26,735 nucleotides of DNA from an uncultured Ignavibacteriota bacterium (GCA_937915485.1 CALGII010000086.1:1-26735); one strand, 5' to 3'. Counted from the stretch's first letter, positions 16,327 to 25,197 are shown. Notes: generated by a model not told the origin, from the letters alone. Numbers and translations: made by a program.

Positions 16327-16923
16327 TTATTTATACAACCCGTTTTCGATTATATATTTTTCTACTTTTTCATCGACAAGGTACTTTACCGATTTTCCGC
16401 TTTTAATTCTGTTCCTGATGTCCGTAGAAGATATGTCAAGCATCGGTACGCTTAGATATCTCGCTTTTCTTGAATATTCGACATCCACATCCTGCACGAG
16501 GAATCCGGGGCGGTTCATAACTATTACTTCCGAAAGCGCGAACAATTTATCGGGATTTTTCCATTTCGGAAATTCAATCAGATTGTCAATGCCTATTATG
16601 AGATACAGTTTTATAAAATCGTTTTTATACCTGTCGTACAGGCTCATAAGCGTATCGACCGTATAATTTGTAACTCCTGTTTTGGATTTTTCTATTTCAA
16701 TATCCGACACTTCGAAATTTTCGTTGCCGCCGAAGGCAATATTCGCCATGTTCAGCCTGTGCTCTGCCGATATGAGTGTGTCACCGTCTTTAAGCGCGTG
16801 TCTGCCCGACGGCACGAAGACAACCCTGTCGAGAAACAACTGCTCTCTCACATTCTCGGCGAGTATCGAATGTCCGATATGCGGAGGATTGAAACTTCCT
16901 CCCAGTATTCCGTAGCGCTTCAT
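16327..16923 (-). CDS. nadD: nicotinate-nucleotide adenylyltransferase
   Basis: The 198-residue protein joins nicotinate mononucleotide and ATP to form deamido-NAD in the NAD+ biosynthesis pathway, in the cytoplasm. The nucleotidyltransferase signature 'GGSFNPPHIGH' is at 8-18, 'FVPSGRHALK' carries the substrate-binding stretch, 'IIGIDNLIEFPKW' is the typical NadD central motif, and 'ISSTDIRNRI' at 164-173 is the ISSTxIR ATP-binding motif. Length is normal. The ATG at 16923 follows the GT9 stop by 1 bp, so this housekeeping gene is probably co-transcribed with glycosyltransferases. No sign of damage. Confidence 0.97.
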   Translation of the reverse strand: MKRYGILGGSFNPPHIGHSILAENVREQLFLDRVVFVPSGRHALKDGDTLISAEHRLNMANIAFGGNENFEVSDIEIEKSKTGVTNYTVDTLMSLYDRYKNDFIKLYLIIGIDNLIEFPKWKNPDKLFALSEVIVMNRPGFLVQDVDVEYSRKARYLSVPMLDISSTDIRNRIKSGKSVKYLVDEKVEKYIIENGLYK

Positions 16924-16924
16924 C

Positions 16925-17986
16925 TTATTTTTTTAATAATTTCATTAATGCCGAAAAAACCTCTTCGACGCCGATTATTTTCATGCATTCGTTCGTTCCG
17001 ATTCTGCAAACGAAATTATCGCCTCTCCAGTACATCTTATTCTTCCTGTCAACCGCCGTCGCGGGTGTATAGCAGGGACTGCAGGATAAATTCTTTTTTA
17101 TATACACGTGCCCGCCGCTTTCCTGCGGGGCTACAAGCAGGGGGTCCGAAGGTCCGAACAATCCCACCGTCGGGACGCCGAGAGCCGCGGCAATGTGAAG
17201 CGGTCCCGTATCCGCCGAGACGAACACGTCGCAGGCTGGTATTTCGCTGAAATCGATTTTTCTAACGAAAACGTTTTCGGGCAGTTTTGATTCCGGACTT
17301 ATCGTTTCGTCCCGTTCCTTTCCTTCAAACAATATGACCGCGGTATCCTTATCGGAAGCGAGTTTCGCCGCAAGCGTTATATAATTCTCAAGGCTCCATC
17401 TTTTTATAGGCATCTTTGTTCCCGGGTTTACGCCGCCGAAAGGAAACAGGCTTACCGTTTTCGCAAATCCTGTCAGACCGATTTTATTCCTTAATTCTTC
17501 TTTATTGCAGTTTCGTCTTAGGCGTGCTGACGGCTCCGCGGTGACCATATTATTTTCGGAGAATATCCTAAGATATCTTTCGCTCTCGTGAATTCCGCTT
17601 TCGAAATCCGCCGATATATTCGTGAACATCGTTTCGCGGAAACCCATCCTGCGCCTGATGCCAGAAAGTAATAAAATCATTCCGAATATGTTGCTTCTGT
17701 GTCCGAGAAAGGCGATGTCAAACTTTTCGGAGCGCAGCAGTTTAATAAGCGCGAATGCCTTTAATGTCTTTTTAAAAAAACTTTCGCTTTCAGAAGGAGG
17801 ATCGTATATTAAAAGTCTGTCAGCATCCTCTATAAACGGAAAAAGAGGTTTAATCCAGGAGGAAGAAATCAAAACGATTTCCGCATCGGGAAAATTTTTC
17901 CGCAGGGACTTCACCGAAGGAGTAATAAAAACAATGTCTCCGAAACAGCACAGTTTAAAAACGAGTATTTTCCCGACGTTTTTCAT
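16925..17986 (-). CDS. GT9 (ADP-heptose:LPS heptosyltransferase-like) glycosyltransferase
   Basis: The 353-residue enzyme is a canonical GT9 protein. It opens with 'KILVFKLCCFGDIVFITPSV' in condensed family form 'GDIVFITPSV', has 'FGGVNPGTKMPIKRWSLENY' near 183-202 as the central motif, and 'SADTGPLHIAAALGVPT' at 257-273 followed by 'GLFGPSDP' at 275-282. A C-terminal cysteine cluster (Cys302, Cys305, Cys327, Cys334) is common in this family. It probably transfers heptose or a related sugar to the LPS inner core or a lipid-linked glycan on the cytoplasmic face. It overlaps the upstream GT2 by 4 bp (ATGA) and is 1 bp from nadD. It is closer to the family norm than the GT9 at 3937-4857. Confidence 0.93.
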   Translation of the reverse strand: MKNVGKILVFKLCCFGDIVFITPSVKSLRKNFPDAEIVLISSSWIKPLFPFIEDADRLLIYDPPSESESFFKKTLKAFALIKLLRSEKFDIAFLGHRSNIFGMILLLSGIRRRMGFRETMFTNISADFESGIHESERYLRIFSENNMVTAEPSARLRRNCNKEELRNKIGLTGFAKTVSLFPFGGVNPGTKMPIKRWSLENYITLAAKLASDKDTAVILFEGKERDETISPESKLPENVFVRKIDFSEIPACDVFVSADTGPLHIAAALGVPTVGLFGPSDPLLVAPQESGGHVYIKKNLSCSPCYTPATAVDRKNKMYWRGDNFVCRIGTNECMKIIGVEEVFSALMKLLKK

Positions 17987-18852
17987 TTCAAGCCCAGCGA
18001 AACAAGAAATAATTTAAAATATACTTTCTTAAAAGTTAAGGACATAAGAGCGTATTTCGACAAAAGGTAAGAGCGAAGAAGAATCCGGCTCATCAGGCCG
18101 CAATGCTTTTTATAGTATGTTATCTGGGATTTTTTCGCTTCGATGTATGCTGTTCCCGAAAAAGCGATGTTTGTATTCTCACCTTTGTAGTGAATAATTC
18201 TTGGACCGGGATAAAATATTATTTCGTACCCTGCGTTCCTGATTCGCCTGCATATGTCCGCATCCTCATAATAAAGGAAAAAATCTTCATCAAAACCTTT
18301 TACTTCCCCGAATACATGTGCCGGTATTACCAGTGCCGCGCCGCTGACCCAGTCGACAGGTCCTGCGGCTTCGTGCTTCGCTTCGAGAGCAGAAAGTTCA
18401 TCGAACTTATTCCTGCTATATAACTTTTCTGTTTTTTTGTTTTTAATTTCTCCTGTTATCGAGACATCCTTCCCGAACGACACCTGAAACTTTCTGTCGG
18501 GATAATACAATTTCAGTCCTGCTGCTCCGATTTTGCCGTCCCGGAACACCTCCGTCACATCGGGTAAAAAATCATTTTCAATAATCGTATCGGGGTTGAG
18601 GAACCAAAGGTACTTTCCTGACGCTTTCTTCGCCGCCCTGTTGTTAGCGGCAGCGTAGCCGCTGTTATCCGACTGAATCAAACTCACTTCGGGATATTTT
18701 TGAAGAGGAGTTAAATCTTCTTCCGGCGAGTTGTTAACAACAATAATTTCGTAATCCACGGATTTTATCAGCCGCGATAATGACTCTACGCACTTCTCAA
18801 GAAACACGAACTGCCTGTAATTCACTATTATTATTGAAAAGTCCCTGCCCAT
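17983..18852 (-). CDS. GT2 family glycosyltransferase (rhamnosyltransferase-like)
   Basis: This 289-residue GT-A enzyme has 'FSIIIVNYRQF' at 5-15, 'EIIVVNNSPEED' near 35-46, 'SGYAAANNRAAKKASG' near 64-79 and the metal-site variant 'NPDT' at 86-89 in place of DXD. 'WVSGAALVIPAHVF' and 'GFDEDFFLYYEDADICRRI' are the acceptor and acidic motifs of the WcaE/RfbF-like rhamnosyltransferase group. The donor sugar is not certain. It lies 1 bp downstream of a second GT2 and resembles it and the third GT2 in motif layout. Confidence 0.92.
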   Translation of the reverse strand: MGRDFSIIIVNYRQFVFLEKCVESLSRLIKSVDYEIIVVNNSPEEDLTPLQKYPEVSLIQSDNSGYAAANNRAAKKASGKYLWFLNPDTIIENDFLPDVTEVFRDGKIGAAGLKLYYPDRKFQVSFGKDVSITGEIKNKKTEKLYSRNKFDELSALEAKHEAAGPVDWVSGAALVIPAHVFGEVKGFDEDFFLYYEDADICRRIRNAGYEIIFYPGPRIIHYKGENTNIAFSGTAYIEAKKSQITYYKKHCGLMSRILLRSYLLSKYALMSLTFKKVYFKLFLVSLGLK

Positions 18853-18853
18853 A

Positions 18854-19819
18854 TCAGTTTTTAGAAGGATTATCTTTCATTAAAGAAACAACATAATCGT
18901 TATCAACGGATTTGTTCTTCTGAACAACTTTTCTTTTTTTGAGTATGCGCGGAATCTGAACGAGCCCTGCCAGATATCCCGAAAATGCGTAGTAAGCCCG
19001 AAGCGGTGAATCCGTGAAGAAAAATTTCAAATATCTTTTGACTCTTCCCGCGAAAAAAAACAAAAAGCATTTCGCGTATATCGGAGCGGGATAATTCTTC
19101 AGCCTCAATCCAATCAGATTCCGTTCGCACATTCTTGTTTCGTAACCTCGCCATTGCTTTGTCGTGGCTCCCCGCTTGTGGTAGCACACGGCGCGCGGGT
19201 TGTAAAAGCATTTATAGCCGAGCAACTGCAGTCTGAACGCGAAATCCACGTCTTCATAATACGAAATAAAATCTTCGTCGAAGAAACCCGCTTTTTCAAA
19301 AACTTCCCGCCTGTACATCGCCGCTCCCGCGCAGGAACCGAACACATATTCTTCCTTATCGTACTGACCAATGTCCTTTTCCCCGTTGCCTCTCGCCCAC
19401 GGCGACCTTCTTAAACTTAAAAAATCCCCCGCCGCGTCTATAACATCCCTTTCAAAATAATTCAACATTTTGCAGGCAGCGCTGCCAGTCTCTTCGCTTT
19501 TAAAACAATTGAGCATTTCCATAAGAAAATCGGGAGCGCACTCAACGTCGTTATTCAGAAGCAGTATTTTGTCAACATTCCCGTCTTCAAGAAGATGCTT
19601 TATGCCTTTGTTCACGGCAGGCGCGAACCCGAGATTTTTTTCGATTTTAAGAATTTCGATTTCGGGGAAATTTTTCACCGTGAAATCAACCGAATCGTCC
19701 GTCGACCCGTTATCTACCATTAACGCCCGGAAATCCCTGCAGTCCTGCCTTCCGAGAGATTCAAAGCAGTCATTAAGGTGCTCAGTGCCGTTGTAATTCG
19801 GTATGACAATTCCAGTCAT
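18854..19819 (-). CDS. GT2 family glycosyltransferase
   Basis: The 321-residue protein shows 'TGIVIPNYNGTEHL', 'LMVDNGSTDDSVDF' near 33-46, 'NLGFAPAVNKGI' near 62-73, the metal-site variant 'NND' at 89-91, 'GSCAGAAMYRREVF' and 'GFFDEDFISYYEDVDFAFR'. This is the same family as the neighbouring genes, often annotated as rhamnosyl- or dTDP-sugar transferases. The C-terminal ~90 residues are basic with aromatic stretches and probably touch the membrane. Its ATG overlaps the stop of the next upstream GT2 by 4 bp. Confidence 0.92.
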   Translation of the reverse strand: MTGIVIPNYNGTEHLNDCFESLGRQDCRDFRALMVDNGSTDDSVDFTVKNFPEIEILKIEKNLGFAPAVNKGIKHLLEDGNVDKILLLNNDVECAPDFLMEMLNCFKSEETGSAACKMLNYFERDVIDAAGDFLSLRRSPWARGNGEKDIGQYDKEEYVFGSCAGAAMYRREVFEKAGFFDEDFISYYEDVDFAFRLQLLGYKCFYNPRAVCYHKRGATTKQWRGYETRMCERNLIGLRLKNYPAPIYAKCFLFFFAGRVKRYLKFFFTDSPLRAYYAFSGYLAGLVQIPRILKKRKVVQKNKSVDNDYVVSLMKDNPSKN

Positions 19820-20757
19820 TTATTCTCTTTCAGTAATTCCAGAAAATGCAAGTGCTTCTTCATCCTGTATTCGTCTTTTTGTCCGAAGACGGATTTAATT
19901 CTTTCAAGCAGTATAATAATACGTGAATTAATTGCCGAAAAACATTCAAGTTTTCTTGCTTCTTTTTCTCCGTAATGCTTCCTGAAAAAATTAATCATGC
20001 TCATAATGAACCTGCCGTGCATCCACCAGTTATCTTCCGTCCTGAAACTCGCTCCGCTAACGTGCCGCACATTAAGAAAAGGAGCGACGGCAAGTTTACG
20101 CGTTTTATGAATCCTGTAACTAAGATCAACGTCTTCGAAAAATAATTCGTAAGAAGTATCCATTTTTCCGGCGTCCTCGAATATTTCCGCAGTCGTGAAG
20201 AAAAAGGCGCATGGAATCTGCCCGACGTACTGCAAACTCACGGAGTTCGTATCAATTTCCATATCGCACAGGTACTTGTTTCTCCGCTTTACCGAACCAT
20301 CAAAAAATTTCGCGAGCAGGGAATCGAAATATATGAATCTCCTCAATGTCGGATAACGCTGAAAATAGCCGCGCTGAAAACCGCCGTCATCGCCCGTGAG
20401 AAGCGGACAGACAGCACCGAGTTCCCTGTTGCTCTCTGTTATTTTTTTAAGTTCTTCAAACAAAGGATTCGTGAATATTATATCGGGATTCATTATCAGC
20501 GTGCAACCGTTTTTTGAACTCGCCTCGAAACCAGCGTTGTTGGCTTCGGAGAAACTGACTCTCTTACCGAGATATATTATTTTCGAAAGATTAAATCTAT
20601 CAGAGATTCTTTTCAGCGCCTCCTTATTCTCCTTGTCCGAAGAGTTATCGACTATAATAATTTCAAATATATTCTTCTTCTCGAATTCATAAATCGACTC
20701 AATGCATTTTTCAAGAATTTCCGATGTGTTGTAATTTACTATTATAACCGATATCAT
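19816..20757 (-). CDS. GT2 family glycosyltransferase
   Basis: This 313-residue GT-A enzyme has 'ISVIIVNYNTSEILEKCI' as the N-terminal motif, 'IIIVDNSSDKEN' near 33-44, 'VSFSEANNAGFEAS' near 67-80 and 'NPD' at 90-92 in place of DXD. 'QIPCAFFFTTAEIFEDAG' and 'ELFFEDVDLSYRIH' are the acceptor-side motifs. It differs most from the other two GT2s in this tandem set, with a longer C-terminal tail rich in Lys and Glu. It overlaps the upstream GT4 by 4 bp. The sugar is unknown. Confidence 0.92.
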   Translation of the reverse strand: MISVIIVNYNTSEILEKCIESIYEFEKKNIFEIIIVDNSSDKENKEALKRISDRFNLSKIIYLGKRVSFSEANNAGFEASSKNGCTLIMNPDIIFTNPLFEELKKITESNRELGAVCPLLTGDDGGFQRGYFQRYPTLRRFIYFDSLLAKFFDGSVKRRNKYLCDMEIDTNSVSLQYVGQIPCAFFFTTAEIFEDAGKMDTSYELFFEDVDLSYRIHKTRKLAVAPFLNVRHVSGASFRTEDNWWMHGRFIMSMINFFRKHYGEKEARKLECFSAINSRIIILLERIKSVFGQKDEYRMKKHLHFLELLKENK

Positions 20758-21827
20758 TTCACGAGTCCTTTCAGAACAATTTCAAATTCATCCGTTGATT
20801 TTTCCCAGTTCAGTTTTTGCTTAACGTTTTCATATCCTGCCATTGAAATATTTCTGAGCAGTTCGTTATCGTTCATAAGTTCTTCCACGCATCCGAACAG
20901 TCCTTCGGAATCCCCGCTTTGTGCGAGCAATGCCGAGACTCTGTTTTCGGTATATTCGGGAATCGCTGCCGAAGCGTAACCCGCGACGGCGCACTTGCAC
21001 GCCATCGCTTCCGCGGGCGGCATTCCAAAACCCTCATAAAGGCTCGGAAAAATGAAAATGCCGGAATCGCAGTACAGACGGCGTATCTCTTCATCCGAAG
21101 GATTTCTGTGAAACCTAACGAATTCGGGAATTTCGTGAAACAGGTCGACGCCGAAACAATCAAACACTGTCTCCGGATATTTTTCTTTAATTCTTCTGAC
21201 TATTGCAAGCGCCCCCTCGACATTCTTGTTCGGAAGCACATGGTCCATGAAAAGAATTCTCAAAGGTCCTTCAAAACGTTTGTCATTATTATAGAATTTT
21301 CTGTAATCGGGACTGACGAGAATCTTTTCGGATTTCTCACCGAATTTTTCCTGAAGAAGTTTTTTTAGATATTCCGAAACTGTTATTTTGTAAAGCGGGA
21401 GTTTGTAACTCTCGTCGACGTATTTCACGTTCGAATTCCACGCTTCGTAATCCTGAACAAGATACACCTTTTTTCCTTTTCTATCCGGCAGCCTGTGCAC
21501 CGGATACGCCGAAGTCCAGGAAGTTGCTATTACAATATCGGCGTCGGGAACAAAAAAATCTGTTATGAAAGGTACGGTGTTGATTTTCACACGCGATTCC
21601 GCAAAGAACGGGTCCGCCTGCTCTTTACCGAATAAATATCCTGCCGATTTTCTTAAACGGTGTTTTATGAAATACGGTTTGAACTGCTTCCTGTAAGGAT
21701 TAAAAGGAACTCCGGGCGCGTATAGCGACACGTCGTGACCCCTGCCGATAAGTTCTTCGGCAAAAAGAAGAACTACCCGCATTCCTCCTGTCTTGGTATA
21801 TTCGGGGACAACGAAATTAATCCTCAT
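20754..21827 (-). CDS. GT4 family glycosyltransferase
   Basis: The 357-residue GT-B enzyme opens with 'RINFVVPEYTKTGGMRVVL', where the GG loop contacts the donor. It has 'IVIATSWTSAYPV' near 98-110 and 'YLVQDYEAWN' near 122-131, a motif seen in rhamnan/rhamnosyl GT4 enzymes. The donor half shows 'ILFMDHVLPNKNVEGAL' near 191-207 and an intact EX7E motif 'EGFGMPPAE' (Glu265, Glu273), then 'AMACK'. It extends a lipid-linked glycan in the cytoplasm. A 17-bp gap follows before this gene's neighbour on the 3' side is read from upstream, the largest inside the glycosyltransferase run. Confidence 0.92.
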   Translation of the reverse strand: MRINFVVPEYTKTGGMRVVLLFAEELIGRGHDVSLYAPGVPFNPYRKQFKPYFIKHRLRKSAGYLFGKEQADPFFAESRVKINTVPFITDFFVPDADIVIATSWTSAYPVHRLPDRKGKKVYLVQDYEAWNSNVKYVDESYKLPLYKITVSEYLKKLLQEKFGEKSEKILVSPDYRKFYNNDKRFEGPLRILFMDHVLPNKNVEGALAIVRRIKEKYPETVFDCFGVDLFHEIPEFVRFHRNPSDEEIRRLYCDSGIFIFPSLYEGFGMPPAEAMACKCAVAGYASAAIPEYTENRVSALLAQSGDSEGLFGCVEELMNDNELLRNISMAGYENVKQKLNWEKSTDEFEIVLKGLVK

Positions 21828-21844
21828 CTTGTATGTAATAAAAT

Positions 21845-22630
21845 CTATCTGTTTTTTCCGAAAAGTTTTTTCAACGCTCTCCTGTATAAAGACTGAATCC
21901 CTCGTTTTATCCTGTGCAAATCCACATCCCCTTTTTCAAAGTCTTTCATCTTCTTGTCAAACACTTCAGTATAGTCGGCATTGTAATACGGACCCGTTGC
22001 GTGAAAGCACTTCACGTCTTTAAGAATGGCGTTCGTGTATCCCTTGTTGGCGCATCTTGTAATGTAATCTCCGTCTTCCGCGAAAAAAATCTTGTTCCTC
22101 ATTATCCTGAGTCTGCCCACGCGCTCATAAACTACGCGCGGAATCATGAAAGCCCATCCTCCGACAGGACCGAACTGAAGTGTTATATCATCCGGATATT
22201 TCTTTTCTGTGTAATTGTCGGCGGGGTATTTCGCCCCCGTCGTATGCTCGTTCTGCACGACGTCGAGCGCGAGATATCCGAGTTCGGGCTCAAGAGAGAA
22301 TGCCTTCATCATCCGCTCCGCCCACTTTTCCGGAAGTTCAATCACGTCGTCGTCGAGACAGGCTATGTACCCGCTGCCGCGCGCCATTTCAAATGCCTTT
22401 GATTTTCCGTTAACGCCGTCGTTGCTTCCGCTTATGTTATAACGAATGAATCTGTGCTTCGCGGCGTATTCCTTGATAATTTCCGCCGTGCCGTCTGTCG
22501 AACAATTATCCCAAATAATTATTTCCCTGTCAAGGTCCGAAGTCGTGCTTATTACCGCATCCAGGCATTTCACGAAAAATCCCTTGCGGTTATGCGTTAC
22601 TATTAATATGCTTATCAGAGGATTATTCAT
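21845..22630 (-). CDS. GT2 family glycosyltransferase
   Basis: This 261-residue GT-A enzyme has 'ISILIVTHNRKGFF' near 6-19, 'IIIWDNCSTDGT' near 37-48 and an acidic metal site 'DDD' at 93-95. 'GPVGGWAFMIPRVVY' and 'FFAEDGDYITRCANKGY' complete the family pattern. It differs from the three-GT2 group further along, since it keeps a classical acidic triad. The role is chain extension in the cytoplasm; donor unknown. The ATG overlaps the flippase stop by 8 bp. Confidence 0.92.
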   Translation of the reverse strand: MNNPLISILIVTHNRKGFFVKCLDAVISTTSDLDREIIIWDNCSTDGTAEIIKEYAAKHRFIRYNISGSNDGVNGKSKAFEMARGSGYIACLDDDVIELPEKWAERMMKAFSLEPELGYLALDVVQNEHTTGAKYPADNYTEKKYPDDITLQFGPVGGWAFMIPRVVYERVGRLRIMRNKIFFAEDGDYITRCANKGYTNAILKDVKCFHATGPYYNADYTEVFDKKMKDFEKGDVDLHRIKRGIQSLYRRALKKLFGKNR

Positions 22631-24182
22631 CTTTGTTCCTAAACATCACAAACCTGTTTATAAATTTTTTCAATACAACTTTGTCGTTATCGTTTAGATA
22701 GTTCAGACGGAAAATCAACAGGACGAAAAGCGTAATCATTATGCCCGCTGTCACGGCGAGAATGATTATTCCGTTAAGCCTGTTTACTTCAGTCTTAAAA
22801 TACACGGTGAAATAATAATAACCCGTGTAAACGGCTGCCACGGATACTGCCGATGCGATAAAAGGTATTCCGATGTTCTTTAGGGCAAATCCCGTTTTTC
22901 TGAATCCGAAAAAGTTTGCCGAGATAATGAAAACGAATATTGAACCGATTACGGTTGCCGTCGTGTTTCCGAAAGCCGCCCCGTATATATCAAAAAGTTT
23001 GACGAGTATGAACGTCAGAACGATATTGAACGAGAGATGAATCAGCCCCTCGTACATCTGGTATTTCGGTATGCCGATGTTCGGTATTATTGAATTTCCC
23101 GGAGCCGAGAAAGCAAGATTTACAAACTGCCCGATTATCAGAACTCTGATTACAACTGCTGACATTTCATATCCCTTGCCCATCCACGTTTCGATAATAA
23201 GTCCGGCGAAAGCGAATATAAATGCGAATAAAGGCGCTGTCAGCACAGTGAGATATCTTGTCACGTCGCCGAAAAGCCTTTGCAGTTTTTCATTCTCCCC
23301 CTTCGCGTGAAGTTCTGCCGCTGTCGGCGCGACCTGAACGATGAACTGCGAAGGAAATACCTTTCCGAACCTGACAATCTTATTCCCGATATTGAAATAA
23401 CCGACGTTGCTGAGCACGGAAAAAGCCCCGAGAAGAAGTTCGTCGTATTTTTCCGAGAGAACTGTCGCGAGTTTTGAAACCTGCATCTGCGCACCGAATA
23501 CGCCAAGTTTTTTAAAAGTCGACCTGTTAACGCTGTTCAGACTTAACCTCAGCGATTTAACACTCCTGAATGAAGCGGCGAAAGCGAACAGCGCCGTAAT
23601 CGACGTTATTATCAACTGACAGATGAGAAGTCCGACGAGACCGTACCCCGACGAAAGAAAGAATATCGTCAGCGCTAGATTCAGAACGCCAAGAACAAGG
23701 TTAAGAAGGCTGATTAAATACATCTTCTGAATGCTGATCAGAAGAGAAGAAAAAATCATTCCCGCGTTGGAAATGAAAAAAGTCAGTAAACTTATGCGGA
23801 ACGCCGTAAGGCTTATGTCCATTATGTCCTGCGGAATGTTAATCAAAGAAAGCAGCGGTTCGCTTAACAGAAAACCCGCGGCCGCGACAACAGACGAAAA
23901 TACCAGATAGAAGAAGAAACCCGTATTCAGCACGCGGTTCAGATTTTCATTGTCATTCTTGTTGTAATATTCCGACAGAAACTTTATAAACGATGTCGAT
24001 ATGGAAAGGTCAAACAAACCGAACGAACTTATGAAACCGAGTATTATCGTGTATATGCCGAAAGCGGGAAGCCCGATTTTCGAGATAATGTAAGGCGTTA
24101 GAATCATCGGTATCAGAAGAGATACTATCTGAGAAATAAAATAGTAGAAAGTATTCTTGATAACCTTGTCTGTCAGTGACAT
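22623..24182 (-). CDS. second polysaccharide flippase (Wzx/MOP superfamily)
   Basis: The 519-residue protein is longer than the flippase at 11395-12696 and has about 14 hydrophobic segments. The N-terminus 'VIKNTFYYFISQIVSLLIP' and 'TPYIISKIGLPAFGIYTI' matches the polysaccharide-synthase/Wzx family. 'GIPKYQMYEGLIHLSFNI' in the C-terminal half is typical of the MviN/Wzx type fold. It should move a lipid-linked glycan to the periplasm. It directly abuts the PrsW gene (0 bp between) and overlaps the GT2 gene by 8 bp. Its presence next to a separate GT set suggests a second glycan product. Confidence 0.92.
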   Translation of the reverse strand: MSLTDKVIKNTFYYFISQIVSLLIPMILTPYIISKIGLPAFGIYTIILGFISSFGLFDLSISTSFIKFLSEYYNKNDNENLNRVLNTGFFFYLVFSSVVAAAGFLLSEPLLSLINIPQDIMDISLTAFRISLLTFFISNAGMIFSSLLISIQKMYLISLLNLVLGVLNLALTIFFLSSGYGLVGLLICQLIITSITALFAFAASFRSVKSLRLSLNSVNRSTFKKLGVFGAQMQVSKLATVLSEKYDELLLGAFSVLSNVGYFNIGNKIVRFGKVFPSQFIVQVAPTAAELHAKGENEKLQRLFGDVTRYLTVLTAPLFAFIFAFAGLIIETWMGKGYEMSAVVIRVLIIGQFVNLAFSAPGNSIIPNIGIPKYQMYEGLIHLSFNIVLTFILVKLFDIYGAAFGNTTATVIGSIFVFIISANFFGFRKTGFALKNIGIPFIASAVSVAAVYTGYYYFTVYFKTEVNRLNGIIILAVTAGIMITLFVLLIFRLNYLNDNDKVVLKKFINRFVMFRNKDE

Positions 24183-25196
24183 TTAAGTCTGAGGTCTTTG
24201 ATTGTAATAATAATTTACGTGCGCGTTGTAAAACATCATCTGAATCCCGTATCGCAGTTGTTCGATTTCCTGCTCGTACAGCGTTTTCGTTTTTCCCTTG
24301 AGATGTTTCGACTGGTATTTTCTCAGCGCGAGCGTTACCGCGCTCTTAACGTAATCTTTCTGGTTTATCCCCTGCGGACACCAGCCGTATTTATTCCGCC
24401 TCGATACGAACGGCAGGTAATTCAAATGCTCCGCGGGTATGAGACCCCTGCCCGATTCATCCGCGAGTTCCTTGCCGATTGATTTTCCCTCCATGTAAAC
24501 CGCGATTTGAAACACCGCAAGCCACGAAAAGAAATATAGTATGAGAAAAAGAAAACCGAGAACAGTCGTGTCCTGAAAACTTACGGAAAGATTCCAGGCG
24601 AAATGAAGAAACACCGCTACTATGTACCCGAGCGGCACGAGTAACAGCCTGAACCCAACGGGCTTGAACTTCGCGAAACCTATGAATCCTCCGAGAGTCG
24701 CGGTCGACATGCAGTGCATCACCGCGGAAAACAGCGTCCTTATAATGACCAGATACAGCCACGATACGGGCTCACTGCCGTAACTAAGGAAATACAAAAA
24801 GTTCTCCGTCATTCCGAAACCCAGCCCTATCGCGCCTCCGTAAACGACGCCGTCAACGACACCGTCAAACTTGCGGGAGAACGACATTATGACGACAAAC
24901 AATCCTTTCGTCAATTCCTCGACGAGAGGAGCCGTTATTATTGCGCCTGAAAGGTCGCTGAGTTCGGCTGATTCGGCGCCGAAAAACACCTGAATGCCCA
25001 TCGTTAGCGGAATCTGGAACATTATGCTCCCGATAATCCCGAGAAATATCGCCCCGGTCGCGCCCCAGAAAAAATTCATGAATACTATCCAGAAAGGGTC
25101 GCGTTCGTTCCTGTCCATCCACCAGATTATTAACAGGTATGATACCATTGGAATTACTGCCGCGAACAACGACATGAAAGCGAGAATTGCCTGCAT
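24183..25196 (-). CDS. PrsW-family intramembrane metalloprotease
   Basis: The 337-residue protein has about eight membrane segments and the conserved PrsW residues in order: 'EELTKG' with Glu93-Glu94, 'MTENFLYF' with Glu131-Asn132, 'VMHCMSTA' with His161 and 'LHFAWN' with His198. These form the metal site of the CPBP/PrsW superfamily. In Bacillus, PrsW cuts an anti-sigma factor; no such target is in the window, so the substrate is unknown. Residues about 233-337 form a soluble, basic C-terminal tail with 'SRRNKYGWCPQG' that is outside the core fold. It lies 1 bp from the biotin carrier gene and directly abuts the flippase. Confidence 0.88.
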   Translation of the reverse strand: MQAILAFMSLFAAVIPMVSYLLIIWWMDRNERDPFWIVFMNFFWGATGAIFLGIIGSIMFQIPLTMGIQVFFGAESAELSDLSGAIITAPLVEELTKGLFVVIMSFSRKFDGVVDGVVYGGAIGLGFGMTENFLYFLSYGSEPVSWLYLVIIRTLFSAVMHCMSTATLGGFIGFAKFKPVGFRLLLVPLGYIVAVFLHFAWNLSVSFQDTTVLGFLFLILYFFSWLAVFQIAVYMEGKSIGKELADESGRGLIPAEHLNYLPFVSRRNKYGWCPQGINQKDYVKSAVTLALRKYQSKHLKGKTKTLYEQEIEQLRYGIQMMFYNAHVNYYYNQRPQT

Positions 25197-25197
25197 A

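Noticed and set aside
16759..17250. 163-codon plus-strand open frame across nadD and GT9
   Set aside because: It is antisense to two well-supported genes and its translation shows no domain pattern.
20919..21368. 149-codon plus-strand open frame
   Set aside because: It is antisense within the GT4 gene, whose motifs are intact; the shadow frame is explained by codon bias.
21914..22402. 162-codon plus-strand open frame
   Set aside because: It lies antisense inside the GT2 gene, and the protein has no recognisable motif.
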